The notes beneath the pieces were generated by a model that saw only the letters and a list, made by a program, of their open reading frames with translations, did no database searches and had not been told where the DNA came from. From positions 1-64,000 of the forward strand of contig NZ_SCMU01000006.1 of the NCBI RefSeq assembly GCF_005503695.1: a stretch of DNA of 64,000 nt. Direction: 5' to 3'. Every line of letters starts with the position of its first letter. Position 1 is the stretch's first letter. The position numbers were made by a program, and so were the translations under genes. Source of the stretch: Sphingopyxis sp. 2PD. Lineage in GTDB: Bacteria; Pseudomonadota; Alphaproteobacteria; Sphingomonadales; Sphingomonadaceae. Shown here piece after piece: positions 1 to 8,573 of this stretch.

Positions 1-42
1 AGCAGAGGCAGAATGTCGCCTTCGGCTGCTACCCACCCCCAG

Positions 43-63
43 CCCCTCCCTAAAAGGGAGGGG
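43..63. repeat. Palindromic intergenic repeat upstream of lnt
   Basis: Perfect inverted repeat with arms CCCCTCCCT (43-51) and AGGGAGGGG (55-63) around a 3-base loop, preceded by a C-rich run. Sequences of this kind are, from memory, dispersed between genes in sphingomonad genomes. It lies upstream of the likely lnt start, so the longer in-frame extension of lnt through it is probably not translated. Confidence 0.6.
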
Positions 64-177
64 AGAAGACACGTCCGCAATCGGTCGAAACTGGACAAAG
101 CGTTTTTCATCGTCCCCCCCCCACCTCGCGCAAGCCCACCGATGCACGCCCGATTGTCGCGGCCTCGCCGCATCGCT

Positions 178-1944
178 ATGGGAACGCATGTGACCGCGCT
201 CCTCCCCCGCATCGCCGCTTTCGCCGACCGCTGGCCCAAGCTTGTCGCCCTTGCGCTCGGCGCCGTTTCGGCAACGGGTTTTGCGCCGCTCAACCTCTGG
301 CCGCTGACCCTGCTCGCGTTCGCGGGCTGGATGGCGCTCGTGGCGCGCAGCCCGAGAGGCTGGCGGACGTTCGGCGTCGGCTGGGCGTTCGGAGTCGGGC
401 ATTTTGTCGTCGGACTGAACTGGATCGCGACGGCGTTCACCTATCAGGCGGCGATGCCCGCGTGGCTGGGGTGGATCGCGGTCGTGCTGCTGGCGCTGTA
501 TCTGGCGGTGTATCCGGCGCTGGCCGCGTGGGGTGCTTGGGCGATGACCAAATTCGTCGCCCCCGCGAAGGGTGTCGGGAGGCACGTGACTCCCGACACG
601 GCCGCTCGCAGTTTACACAGCAGCCAAGGCCCAACACTGACAACGGCCCCCGCATTCGCGGGGGCGACGCTGTCCTTCTTCCTCGCCTTCGCCGCGCTTT
701 GGACGCTCACCGAATGGCTACGCAGCTGGGTCTTCACCGGCTTTGCTTGGAATCCGCTGAGCGCGATCCTTGCACCGATGACGCCGATGCTCTCACCGAC
801 ACGGCTGGTCGGCACCTACGGAATGTCGGCGATCGTCATGCTAGCCGCCGGGTTCATTCTTGTCCAAGCGATGCGATGGCTTCCAGCATGGCGGCGAGCG
901 CTCGGCCCGTCACTGAGGGATGGCACATTTCCGACCATCATACTCGGCGGCATATTGGTCGCAGCGGCAGTGATCACTCTGGTTTTTGCCCAAGCGAGCG
1001 CCGTGGGAAATTTCGTCGATACCGCCGTCAACGCTACGGCCACACCGCAACCCAAGGCCGTCCCCATCACCGTCGTCCAGCCCAATGTCGGGCAGGCCGA
1101 CAAATGGGTCGGTGCCAAGGCCGACGCCAATTTTGCCAAACTCGCGGGGTTGACTGCGCCGAAGGACGACACCCCGCGCCTGATCCTGTGGCCCGAGGCG
1201 GCGGTGCCCGACTATCTCGAATGGGGCTATCCCGCGGTCTATTATGACCGCTCGCCCGCCGCGGCGCGGGCGCGGCTGACCGCGCTGATGAACCCCGGCG
1301 ACCTGATGCTGCTCGGCGCGCTCAAGCTCGAACTCGACAAACAGGGCGACGTCGTCGGGGCGCGCAATGCGGTGATGACTGTCCATGCCAACGGCACCCT
1401 CGGCGCGCGTTACGACAAAGCGCATCTGGTGCCTTATGGCGAATATCTGCCGATGCGCCCGATCCTGTCGGCGATCGGTCTGTCGCGCCTTGCCCCTGGC
1501 GATATCGATTTCTGGCCCGGCCCCGGGCCGCGCACCCTCGACCTCGGCGCCTTCGGCCGCGCGGGGCTGCAAATCTGTTACGAGATCATCTTTTCGGGGC
1601 AGGTTGCCGATCGCGACCACCGGCCTGATTTCATCTTCAATCCGTCGAACGACGCCTGGTTCGGCAGCTGGGGTCCACCGCAGCATCTGGCGCAGGCGCG
1701 GCTGCGCGCGATCGAGGAGGGTCTCCCCGTCATCCGCGCCACCCCGACCGGGATCAGCGCGGTGATCGACGCCGATGGCCGCATCCGCGAATCGCTGCCG
1801 ATGCACGCCGCGGGACGGATCGACACGACGATCCCGCCCGCCCACGCCCCGACGCTGTTCGCACGTTATGGTAATATTCTGCCGGTCGGATTTGCGCTGC
1901 TATTGCTTGCCGCAGCCATTGCCTTTCGCCGCCGCGGACGCTAA
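178..1944 (+). CDS. lnt: Apolipoprotein N-acyltransferase Lnt
   Basis: Inner-membrane enzyme that adds the third acyl chain to the N-terminal cysteine of lipoproteins, using phospholipid as donor. The N-terminal part has several hydrophobic helices and the C-terminal part is a nitrilase-like domain. The catalytic triad is visible: Glu about 340 in LWPEAAVPDY, Lys about 414 in YDKAHLVPYGEYLP, Cys about 467 in LQICYEI. The frame stays open upstream to position 13 but that part runs through an intergenic repeat, so I prefer the ATG at 178 (142 is the alternative). An odd hydrophilic stretch of about 40 residues near 128-165 is encoded by two inverted repeats and looks like an in-frame palindromic insertion. 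Confidence 0.93.
   Translation: MGTHVTALLPRIAAFADRWPKLVALALGAVSATGFAPLNLWPLTLLAFAGWMALVARSPRGWRTFGVGWAFGVGHFVVGLNWIATAFTYQAAMPAWLGWIAVVLLALYLAVYPALAAWGAWAMTKFVAPAKGVGRHVTPDTAARSLHSSQGPTLTTAPAFAGATLSFFLAFAALWTLTEWLRSWVFTGFAWNPLSAILAPMTPMLSPTRLVGTYGMSAIVMLAAGFILVQAMRWLPAWRRALGPSLRDGTFPTIILGGILVAAAVITLVFAQASAVGNFVDTAVNATATPQPKAVPITVVQPNVGQADKWVGAKADANFAKLAGLTAPKDDTPRLILWPEAAVPDYLEWGYPAVYYDRSPAAARARLTALMNPGDLMLLGALKLELDKQGDVVGARNAVMTVHANGTLGARYDKAHLVPYGEYLPMRPILSAIGLSRLAPGDIDFWPGPGPRTLDLGAFGRAGLQICYEIIFSGQVADRDHRPDFIFNPSNDAWFGSWGPPQHLAQARLRAIEEGLPVIRATPTGISAVIDADGRIRESLPMHAAGRIDTTIPPAHAPTLFARYGNILPVGFALLLLAAAIAFRRRGR
570..665. repeat. In-frame palindromic element inside lnt
   Basis: Two inverted repeats lie close together inside the coding sequence: gtgtcgggag and ctcccgacac around an 8-base loop (about 571-598), and GCCCCCGC ATTC GCGGGGGC (about 645-664). 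The encoded peptide (AKGVGRHVTPDTA, then TAPAFAGAT) does not resemble Lnt and falls between membrane helices. The second hairpin resembles a repeat that I associate with intergenic regions of sphingomonads. Confidence 0.55.
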
Positions 1945-1956
1945 CAGCGCCCTCAC

Positions 1957-1972
1957 ATAAAGCTTCCTTTAT
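1957..1972. promoter_or_regulatory. Candidate operator upstream of metK
   Basis: The inverted repeat ATAAAG-CTTC-CTTTAT lies 24 bp before the metK start codon in a 51-bp intergenic gap. From memory, ArsR-type regulators of the S-adenosylmethionine cycle in alphaproteobacteria use ATAAAG/CTTTAT-type repeats, so this may be an operator. There is no room for a full SAM riboswitch. Confidence 0.4.
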
Positions 1973-1995
1973 ATCCGATTCACAGAAGGTTTCCC

Positions 1996-3219
1996 ATGCG
2001 CAACAGCTTCCTTTTCACCTCCGAAAGCGTGTCCGAAGGGCATCCCGACAAGGTTGCCGACCAGATCAGCGATTCGATCGTCGACCTGTTCCTGTCGAAG
2101 GATCCCGAAGCGCGCGTCGCCTGCGAAACGCTGACCACGACGCAGTTGGTGGTGCTGGCGGGTGAAATCCGCGGCAAGGGGATCATGGATGAGGACGGAA
2201 ACTGGGCGCCCGGCGTTCCCGAGGAAGTCGAAGCGACGGTGCGCGCCACCGTCCGCGAAATCGGTTATGAACAGTCGGGCTTCCACTGGCAGACCTTCCG
2301 TTTCGAAAACAACCTGCACCCGCAGTCGGCGCATATCGCGCAGGGCGTCGATGCCGGTGAGAACAAGGATGAAGGCGCCGGCGACCAGGGCATCATGTTC
2401 GGTTACGCGTCGGACGAAACCCCCGACCTGATGCCCGCGACGCTCGATTACAGCCACAAGATCCTCGAGCGCATGGCTGCTGACCGCAAGGCGGGGATTG
2501 CACCGTTCCTCGAGCCCGATGCCAAGAGCCAGGTGACGCTGCGTTACGCCAATGAACGCCCGGTCGAAGCGACCGCGATCGTCGTGTCGACCCAGCACGC
2601 GCCCGGCTATTTCTTCCACAACGGGGACGGCGACGAAGCGAAATATAGCGAGCTGCGCAAATATGTGCTCGGCGTGATCGCCGATGTGCTGCCCGCCGAG
2701 TTGCTGACCGCGAACACCGTCTATCACATTAACCCGACCGGCTGTTTCGAGATTGGCGGCCCCGACGGTGACGCCGGGCTGACCGGCCGCAAGATCATCG
2801 TCGACACCTATGGCGGCGCATCCCCGCACGGCGGCGGCGCGTTCAGCGGTAAGGACCCGACCAAGGTCGATCGCTCGGCGGCGTATATCACCCGCTATCT
2901 CGCCAAGAATATTGTCGCAGCCGGGCTCGCGCGCCGCTGCACGATCCAGCTCAGCTATGCGATCGGCGTCGCCGAGCCGCTGTCGATCTATGTCGACCTG
3001 CACGGCACCGGCACCGTCGAAGAAGGCCGCATCGAAGCCGCGATCCCGCAGCTGGTGCGCCTGACCCCGAAGGGTATCCGCACGCACCTCGGCCTCAACA
3101 AACCGATCTATAAGCAGACCGCCGCCTATGGCCATTTCGGCCGCACCGCCGACGGTGACGCCTTCCCGTGGGAGCGCACCGACCTCACCGACAAGCTGAA
3201 GGCCGCGCTGGCCGCCTGA
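1996..3219 (+). CDS. metK: S-adenosylmethionine synthetase
   Basis: Cytosolic enzyme forming S-adenosylmethionine from methionine and ATP. The 407-residue product has family signatures in order: [18 protein letters not shown] near the N-terminus (ATP-binding His and Asp), [12 protein letters not shown], and the glycine-rich loop [16 protein letters not shown]. It is about 20 residues longer than the E. coli enzyme, as is common in alphaproteobacteria. It is followed by a GC-rich hairpin and then trmB in the same direction. Confidence 0.97.
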   Translation: MRNSFLFTSESVSEGHPDKVADQISDSIVDLFLSKDPEARVACETLTTTQLVVLAGEIRGKGIMDEDGNWAPGVPEEVEATVRATVREIGYEQSGFHWQTFRFENNLHPQSAHIAQGVDAGENKDEGAGDQGIMFGYASDETPDLMPATLDYSHKILERMAADRKAGIAPFLEPDAKSQVTLRYANERPVEATAIVVSTQHAPGYFFHNGDGDEAKYSELRKYVLGVIADVLPAELLTANTVYHINPTGCFEIGGPDGDAGLTGRKIIVDTYGGASPHGGGAFSGKDPTKVDRSAAYITRYLAKNIVAAGLARRCTIQLSYAIGVAEPLSIYVDLHGTGTVEEGRIEAAIPQLVRLTPKGIRTHLGLNKPIYKQTAAYGHFGRTADGDAFPWERTDLTDKLKAALAA

Positions 3220-3226
3220 CCGCGAT

Positions 3227-3247
3227 CGGGGGCGCTTGCCGCCCCCG
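3227..3247 (+). terminator. GC-rich hairpin after metK
   Basis: Perfect 8-bp arms CGGGGGCG and CGCCCCCG around a 5-base loop, 7 bp after the metK stop and 23 bp before trmB. There is no U-tract, so it may be an mRNA-stabilising or attenuating structure and not a full terminator. Confidence 0.5.
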
Positions 3248-3270
3248 TGTTGCGCGGCTAGGGGCGCCGC

Positions 3271-3984
3271 ATGACTGCTTATAAATCTGGCGATCCGACG
3301 ACGATCAACCGCCTTTATGGCCGGTCGAAGGGCAAGCCACTGCGCGCCGGGCAGCAGGAACTGGTCGATACTTTGTTGCCGCAGATCGCGGTGCCGGATG
3401 CTGGCGAAGTTTCCGCGCAGCGTCTGTTCGGACAGCCATGTCCGCTGCATTTCGAGATCGGTTTCGGCGGCGGCGAGCATATGGCGGCGCGCGCCGACAT
3501 GCTGCCCGATCATGGTTTTATCGGTGCCGAGCCGTTCATCAATGGGGTTGCGCAGGCGCTGGTCCATGTTGCCGGCGATCATGGCGCGAAACTGCCGCTG
3601 GGCAATGTCCGCATCCACCATGGCGACGCGCTGGAGGTGCTGCAGCGAATCCCCGACGGCGCGCTGAGCTTTGCCTATCTGCTCCACCCCGATCCCTGGC
3701 CCAAGGCGCGCCATGCCAAGCGGCGAATGATGAACGACGGCCCGCTCGACCTGATCGCAGCCAAGCTGAAGCCGGGCGGCGAGTTCCGCTTCGGCACCGA
3801 TCATCCGATCTATCTGCAACATGCGCTGATGGTCATGCGCCGCCACCGCCACCAGTTCGAATGGCTGGCGAAGGACGCATCGGATTTCCAGAACCGCCCC
3901 GGCGGCTGGCCCGAGACGCGCTACGAAGCCAAGGCGCGGCGGCTGGGGCACGAAGTCTGGTATATGCGCTGGAGGCGTAGATAA
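3271..3984 (+). CDS. trmB: tRNA (guanine-N7-)-methyltransferase
   Basis: SAM-dependent enzyme making m7G46 in the variable loop of tRNA. The 237-residue product has the SAM-binding stretch HFEIGFGGGEH, an acidic GDALEVL segment and the TrmB signature HPDPWPKARHAKRR. The C-terminal GTDHPIY segment and the ending GGWPETRYEAKAR also fit the family. It follows metK closely. The next gene is the integrase of a foreign element, so the 3' side of trmB marks the end of the native block. Confidence 0.95.
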   Translation: MTAYKSGDPTTINRLYGRSKGKPLRAGQQELVDTLLPQIAVPDAGEVSAQRLFGQPCPLHFEIGFGGGEHMAARADMLPDHGFIGAEPFINGVAQALVHVAGDHGAKLPLGNVRIHHGDALEVLQRIPDGALSFAYLLHPDPWPKARHAKRRMMNDGPLDLIAAKLKPGGEFRFGTDHPIYLQHALMVMRRHRHQFEWLAKDASDFQNRPGGWPETRYEAKARRLGHEVWYMRWRRR

Positions 3985-4002
3985 GAGTGCTATAGAGTTG
4001 AA

Positions 4003-4025
4003 AAGGCTAGTTTTTTCTAGGCCTT
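4003..4025. terminator. Stem-loop downstream of trmB
   Basis: Arms AAGGCTAG and CTAGGCCTT with a T6 loop, 19 bp after the trmB stop. Read on the minus strand the stem is followed by TTTT. It may end transcription from either side. It lies at the boundary between native and acquired DNA. Confidence 0.35.
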
Positions 4026-4067
4026 CCCTATGCTATCTTTTCTCCAATTACGCGGCAATTTCCGTCA

Positions 4068-4088
4068 CGGTGATTGCCCGGTGATTGC
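4068..4088 (+). repeat. Direct repeats upstream of integrase
   Basis: Two identical decamers CGGTGATTGC start at 4068 and 4079, 11 bp apart, so they present on the same face of the helix. They lie about 30 bp before the integrase start. Such repeats often act as arm-type integrase or excisionase sites, but that is inference. Confidence 0.4.
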
Positions 4089-4116
4089 TGGAAACGCCGT
4101 ATTGGGAGACCCATTT

Positions 4117-5499
4117 ATGGCACGCGGAAAGATCACAAAACGCTCTATCGATGTTCTCATCGCAAGTAGCGAAAATGACATCCTCTGGGATGATAGCATA
4201 AGAGGCTTCGGCGCCAAGCGAACAAAATCGGGGGCCGTTTCATACGTCCTGCAATTTCGAATGGGCGGACGAGAATCAAAGACCCGCCGATATACGATCG
4301 GCAGTCACGGCTCGCCTTGGAGCCCAAGCACGGCGAGAGCCGAAGCGGAACGGCTGTTCATTCTAGTCGCCCAAGGCACGGATCCAGGAGAGGCGGAGCG
4401 GCAGCGCCGGCGTGAGGCGGTCGATCTGGCATTCGACAATTATGCCGATCGATTTGTCGACTCTTGCGTTGGCAAAGGTTGGAAGCGGCTCGCGGAGCAA
4501 GGCCTGAGACTCCATGTGAAGCCGGTGTTGGGCTCAAAGCCCCTGCCGCGGCTTGTTCGGTCCGATATTATTGCGGTGATGGACCGAATGCCGAGGGAGC
4601 AGATCGGCAATATCCGAAACGTCTTTGCAGTGATGCGCCGGCTCTTTCGCTGGGCGGTGGGCCGTGGGGACATCGACCGCAGCCCGATGGAAGGGATGGA
4701 GACTCCGCCTGCCGTTACCCCGCGCGACCGCTGGCTGTCGGACCAAGAGCTCGCCCGCGTTTGGCTCGCGGCGCCGCACACGCACCATTGCTTCGGCCCA
4801 ATCATTCGGCTGCTGATCGTCACTGGACAGCGACGAGAGGAAGTTTCGTCGCTCCGCTGGGAGGAAGTCGACCAAGTCGAACGTATGTGGACCTTGCCAA
4901 AGGAACGGGCAAAGAATGGCAAGTCGAACCAGATACCACTGAACGATCTGGCCGTAGCCGTTCTGGATCAGGTGGCTGGCGCAGCAAAATGGCCGCGTGC
5001 CGGGAAGCTGTTCGCGACGGCGCGCGGAGGCGCTTTCACGGGCTACAGCAAGGGCAAAGACAAGCTGGTTTTGCTCTTATCGCAGGACGGCGGCGAGCCT
5101 GTGCCCGACTGGCGTCTGCATGACCTGAGGCGCACGCTCGCAACAGGGTTTCAGAGGCTCGGGATTCGCTTCGAGGTTACCGAGGCTGTGCTGAACCATG
5201 TGGGAGGTTCGCGTGCGGGTGTAGCCGGAATATATCAGCGCCATGATTGGAAGGAAGAAAAGCAGGAAGCGCTAAAACTTTGGAATGATCATGTTTCCTC
5301 GGCCATCCAGGCAGCAACGAATGCCTTGCGAGCTTTTCCGCAGCCTGCTCCAGCTTCGGACCCGACGGACCGTCAAGATGCTCGCGCCAACGACGCATCG
5401 CGCAATGGCGAAATACAACGCCGAATGGTCTCTAACACCAGGAAGGTTGAAAAAGTGCCCGCCCGACGAGGACGCGGGCGGGCAGGAATGAAGGTCTAG
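4117..5499 (+). CDS. Tyrosine recombinase/integrase
   Basis: Site-specific recombinase of the island type. An N-terminal arm-binding DUF4102-like part (DILWDDSIRGFGAKRTKSGA) is followed by a SAM-like core-binding domain and the catalytic domain. Active-site residues are visible: Arg239 in TGQRREE, His335 and Arg338 in HDLRRTL, His361 in LNHVGG and the nucleophile Tyr373 in GIYQRHDW. I chose ATG 4117 because GGGAGA lies just upstream; an earlier ATG at 4030 has no such site and adds non-family residues. The last 60 or so residues after NDHVSSA are low-complexity and charged, unlike the family end. It probably mobilised the trb-bearing island that follows. Confidence 0.9.
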   Translation: MARGKITKRSIDVLIASSENDILWDDSIRGFGAKRTKSGAVSYVLQFRMGGRESKTRRYTIGSHGSPWSPSTARAEAERLFILVAQGTDPGEAERQRRREAVDLAFDNYADRFVDSCVGKGWKRLAEQGLRLHVKPVLGSKPLPRLVRSDIIAVMDRMPREQIGNIRNVFAVMRRLFRWAVGRGDIDRSPMEGMETPPAVTPRDRWLSDQELARVWLAAPHTHHCFGPIIRLLIVTGQRREEVSSLRWEEVDQVERMWTLPKERAKNGKSNQIPLNDLAVAVLDQVAGAAKWPRAGKLFATARGGAFTGYSKGKDKLVLLLSQDGGEPVPDWRLHDLRRTLATGFQRLGIRFEVTEAVLNHVGGSRAGVAGIYQRHDWKEEKQEALKLWNDHVSSAIQAATNALRAFPQPAPASDPTDRQDARANDASRNGEIQRRMVSNTRKVEKVPARRGRGRAGMKV

Positions 5500-5612
5500 C
5501 CCTTGCAAGAAAGGCGAGCTCTTCTGGGTCGCCCAGCGCCCTTAGGCGCCGCCCTTGCCTGCCGATTGTATGAAAACGCCAAAAGCGACGCGCATGATGC
5601 GGAATGCAGCCC

Positions 5613-5834
5613 TCAGCGCTGCCGCCGCGCACTCGCGAACCCGCGGTCAGCGGAAATGAAGCGCTCGATCATTGGGACCGCAATCTTCTCGGGCGCCAGC
5701 GGCTCGGCGAGGCCCGTGGCCTTCGCGTGGATCTCGGCATAGACAAGCAGATCGCGGTGCAGCCGTCCCGGAACCTCGATCGTCAATTTGACCGGCTTGT
5801 CATCGGCGATCGGTCCAAGGCGAAGCGCGCTCAT
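5613..5834 (-). CDS. DUF2274 protein (trb operon tail)
   Basis: Small 73-residue protein recognised as DUF2274 by the N-terminal MSALRLGPIADDKPVKLTIE and its fixed place directly after trbI in alphaproteobacterial conjugation operons. Its start overlaps the trbI stop by 4 bp (ATGA), so the two are translationally coupled. Function unknown; the compact fold and position suggest a conjugation accessory role. It converges with the integrase gene across about 110 bp. Confidence 0.75.
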   Translation of the reverse strand: MSALRLGPIADDKPVKLTIEVPGRLHRDLLVYAEIHAKATGLAEPLAPEKIAVPMIERFISADRGFASARRQR

Positions 5835-7039
5835 CCTTCGCTGCCCTTGTTCTCGAAGACGAGGTCGCGCGTCACGATGACGCGCAGCGTGTGGCCGGGG
5901 CGGATCGTGAGCGTAGGCGGCACCTTCATCTCGCGCTCCACGATCCGCTGACCCGCCTGGTTCACGCTGTCCTGCGCCCCGTCCCGGAGCGCCCGAAGGA
6001 GGGCGTCATCGCCGCCCGATCCCGTTTCGACACCGATGCCGAGCAAGGTCGATATCAGCGCGGCGCGCAAGACCCGACCCCAATGATGGTCGGTGCGATC
6101 GGCGAGGCCTGCCCGGCCCGACGCGTCGGCCCCTGGCTGGCGATCGAGCGCGAGCGAACGGCCGCCCGGAAGGATGAGCCTCTCCCAGACGAGCAGCACC
6201 CGGTTCTGCCCGTCAGCGATCTCGCTGTCATATTCGCCGATCAGCCGAGCACCCTGCGGGATCAGCAGGATGCGCCCGGTGGGGCTGTCATAGACATTCT
6301 GCGTCACCTGCGCCGTGACCTGCCCCGGGAGGTCGGAGCGGATGCCGGTGATGAGCGCGGCCGGAATCACACTGCCCGCCTGAACCACATTGGGCGACGA
6401 GGGCGCGACGATCCGCGCCGCGCTTTCCGTCGGCCGCGCACTGTCGCCACCGAGGAAATCCCTCCGCTTTCCGGCCAACGTTTGAACGGCTTGGGGATTG
6501 CCGGGCGCAGGTGGCAGTGCCGTATCGCCCAAGACCGGCACAGGCGATGGAAGAGATGCCCCGCCACCAAGAAATATCTGGCTGGCCCGAGCACTGTCGC
6601 GCTCCTGTGCTACCCTCGCGCGTGCCTGTTCGGCGGCAGCTGTCCGGGAGTCAGTATGCGGCGCGCCTATCGGGGGCATGGGTACCGCCTCGCCTTTCTC
6701 GCGCGCCGAGAGAATCGGTCTCCCGAGGTCGCCGGGGAGCGGGTCGCCGAGCTTTGGAATCTTGTCATAAGCACCCGGCGCACCGGTCACGAGTTCGGAC
6801 CGGTTTGCGCGATCGCTGTTATGGAGGTTTTCTGCTACCTTCGGTTCCGTCGACTGCAGCGCGTAGAGCAGCGCGCCGCCAATCGCGATGCCCGCGGTAC
6901 CGCCCATGATGGCAAGCGCCTTGCGAGAAAGACGCACGACCTTCGGAGGTTCAGCGCCGAGCCGGAAAGGTTCGGCACCGGAGGGGGGGGCTGCTGCGGG
7001 CCCCGTCACAATCGCATCGTCTCGTTCCGGCGCGCTCAT
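5831..7039 (-). CDS. trbI: Conjugal transfer protein TrbI (VirB10-like)
   Basis: Inner-membrane-anchored VirB10/TrbI component of a type IV secretion channel, joining inner and outer membrane complexes. The 402-residue product has one N-terminal membrane helix (about 43-63, LAIMGGTAGIAIGGALLYAL), a proline-rich periplasmic linker, and the C-terminal beta-barrel domain with VIPAALITGIRSDLPGQ, NVYDSPTGRILLIPQGARLIGEYDS and the closing LTIRPGHTLRVIVTRDL. It overlaps trbG by 4 bp upstream and the DUF2274 gene by 4 bp downstream. Confidence 0.93.
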   Translation of the reverse strand: MSAPERDDAIVTGPAAAPPSGAEPFRLGAEPPKVVRLSRKALAIMGGTAGIAIGGALLYALQSTEPKVAENLHNSDRANRSELVTGAPGAYDKIPKLGDPLPGDLGRPILSAREKGEAVPMPPIGAPHTDSRTAAAEQARARVAQERDSARASQIFLGGGASLPSPVPVLGDTALPPAPGNPQAVQTLAGKRRDFLGGDSARPTESAARIVAPSSPNVVQAGSVIPAALITGIRSDLPGQVTAQVTQNVYDSPTGRILLIPQGARLIGEYDSEIADGQNRVLLVWERLILPGGRSLALDRQPGADASGRAGLADRTDHHWGRVLRAALISTLLGIGVETGSGGDDALLRALRDGAQDSVNQAGQRIVEREMKVPPTLTIRPGHTLRVIVTRDLVFENKGSEG

Positions 7040-7887
7040 GAGCGGCCCCCGCCGCGCGAGGCGCGTTCGATGATCACCTTGCGCGCCGCGCGGCCGGCAC
7101 CCATCCGCAGTTCGCCGCGCTCGAACAGCCGGTCGACGATCATGTAGCGTCCCTGGACACGGTAGTTGAGAAGCTCCGCCTCTCCTTTCGCACCGGTGGC
7201 GAACAGCGGCGGCATCTCACCTGTCGCGATATCGTCGCCGAATTCCACGAAGGTCTGCCGTCCGTCGTCGAAGACCCTTACCGGGCGCCACCCGGGCTTG
7301 TCGCCAGAGAGCCGATAGCGAAAGTTGAGGGCGCCGAGGTCGAGCCCCGCCGCGACCGGGGCGGTCCGCTCGCGCTCTGCTTCGGCCATGCGCAGCGCGA
7401 TGAGCTCGGCTTCCGGATAGGACCAGGACACCGATGCCATATAAGTTGCGGGCGTTGCGCGCAGCTCGATATGATAGGTCCGCCTGCTCGTGTTGATGAC
7501 GATATTCGTCACGATGTCGGGCCGCGTTGGTTTCACGAGGATATGCACGCGGCGCGCGGAGCCGCTGCCGCTCACCGTGTCGCCGATGATCCAGCGCACC
7601 GTATCGCCGGCGGCAACGGGCCCCGGCCCGACGAGCTCCTCACCCTCCTGCAGCACGATATCGGTGACCTGCCCCGGCGATGCGTAAACCTGGTAGAGTG
7701 CCCCTTCGGCCCAGGCATATTTCTGGATAGCATTGAGGAAGGTGGCCCGCTCGGGCTGGACACGGGCGGCATCATTCGCGCGCCCGACATTCTGGCGCGG
7801 ATCGCGGCTTTCAGCGGCAAGCGAAGGCGACGCGAGACCAAGCAAGGCGGCGCCGGCGAGAAGAAATTCGGAGGAAACTGGCTTCAT
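7036..7887 (-). CDS. trbG: Conjugal transfer protein TrbG (VirB9-like)
   Basis: Outer-membrane-complex component of the conjugative type IV secretion channel. The 283-residue product starts with a signal peptide (MKPVSSEFLLAGAALLGLAS, cleavage likely after SLA-A). The VirB9 N-lobe follows (YAWAEGALYQVYASPGQVTDI, VKPTRPDIVTNIVI) and the C-lobe with LNFRYRLSGDKPGWRPVRVFDDG ends in YMIVDRLFERGELRMG. The ATG at 7887 overlaps the trbF stop by 4 bp; a longer in-frame extension into trbF is not needed. Confidence 0.93.
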   Translation of the reverse strand: MKPVSSEFLLAGAALLGLASPSLAAESRDPRQNVGRANDAARVQPERATFLNAIQKYAWAEGALYQVYASPGQVTDIVLQEGEELVGPGPVAAGDTVRWIIGDTVSGSGSARRVHILVKPTRPDIVTNIVINTSRRTYHIELRATPATYMASVSWSYPEAELIALRMAEAERERTAPVAAGLDLGALNFRYRLSGDKPGWRPVRVFDDGRQTFVEFGDDIATGEMPPLFATGAKGEAELLNYRVQGRYMIVDRLFERGELRMGAGRAARKVIIERASRGGGRS

Positions 7888-8567
7888 TGATTGAGCTCCT
7901 TGGACCATGAAATAGCGGACACAAAAACGCCAAGCGGATTGCGGCGCAGCGCGTCCGGGGTGCGCGGCGGTACATGGGTGACGGTGAGGATGGCGGACCA
8001 GCGCGATGTCTCGATCAGGCTGCCGTCCTGATAGCGGCGCTCGGTCCAAGCGATCCGAAAGCTGTTCTTCGAGGCGCGGATCACGCTCGACACATCGACC
8101 GCGACCTGGACCTTGCCGACCTCGGCGAAGGGGTCGTTATTGCGCGCATGGTCGTTGAGCGCCTGGGCGCCCGTCGCCGTGGTGAAATCATAGGCCGAAA
8201 GCCAGTCCTTGCGCAGCACGACCGGATCGGCGGGGATCGAGCGGACATGCTCGATGAAACGCGCGAGGTGAAAGGCGGTCTGCGGGTCAGTCGGCTTATA
8301 ATCCCCGTCCGCCGGGGCGACCGCGCGAGCCTCGCCGAGTTTGTCGACTTCGACCACCCAGGGCGTGATCGTACCGCGCGCCGAATGCCAGACGAGGCCG
8401 CAGGCGAGACCGCCCGAGAGGAGGAGCGAACCGAAAAAGGCGAGGCGCCAGTTCTTCGCCTGCACCCGCGCCGAACCGATGCGATCGTCCCAGACCTGCG
8501 CGGCGCGCTGATAGGGCGTGACGGGCTCCGGCGTGCGGCCATAATGATTGCTGGGTCTTCTGAACAT
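7884..8567 (-). CDS. trbF: Conjugal transfer protein TrbF (VirB8-like)
   Basis: VirB8-type inner-membrane scaffold of the mating-pair apparatus. The 227-residue product has a short cytoplasmic start, one membrane helix (about 45-62, LAFFGSLLLSGGLACGLVWH) and a periplasmic NTF2-like domain with TPWVVEVDKLGEA, DWLSAYDFTTATGAQALN and the motif FRIAWTERRYQDG. It starts 6 bp after the trbL stop and overlaps trbG by 4 bp. Confidence 0.92.
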   Translation of the reverse strand: MFRRPSNHYGRTPEPVTPYQRAAQVWDDRIGSARVQAKNWRLAFFGSLLLSGGLACGLVWHSARGTITPWVVEVDKLGEARAVAPADGDYKPTDPQTAFHLARFIEHVRSIPADPVVLRKDWLSAYDFTTATGAQALNDHARNNDPFAEVGKVQVAVDVSSVIRASKNSFRIAWTERRYQDGSLIETSRWSAILTVTHVPPRTPDALRRNPLGVFVSAISWSKELNQ

Positions 8568-8573
8568 GTTCGA

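Noticed and set aside
13-177. Longer Lnt starting at position 13
   Set aside because: The added residues come from a palindromic intergenic repeat and have no signal or membrane features.
1945-1995. SAM riboswitch upstream of metK
   Set aside because: Only 51 bp lie between lnt and metK, too short for known SAM riboswitches with an expression platform, and I see no matching pairing pattern apart from the 6-bp repeat.
1969-3951. Long open frame antisense to metK and trmB
   Set aside because: The high GC content keeps antisense frames open; the product has no family pattern, while metK and trmB on the plus strand are complete.
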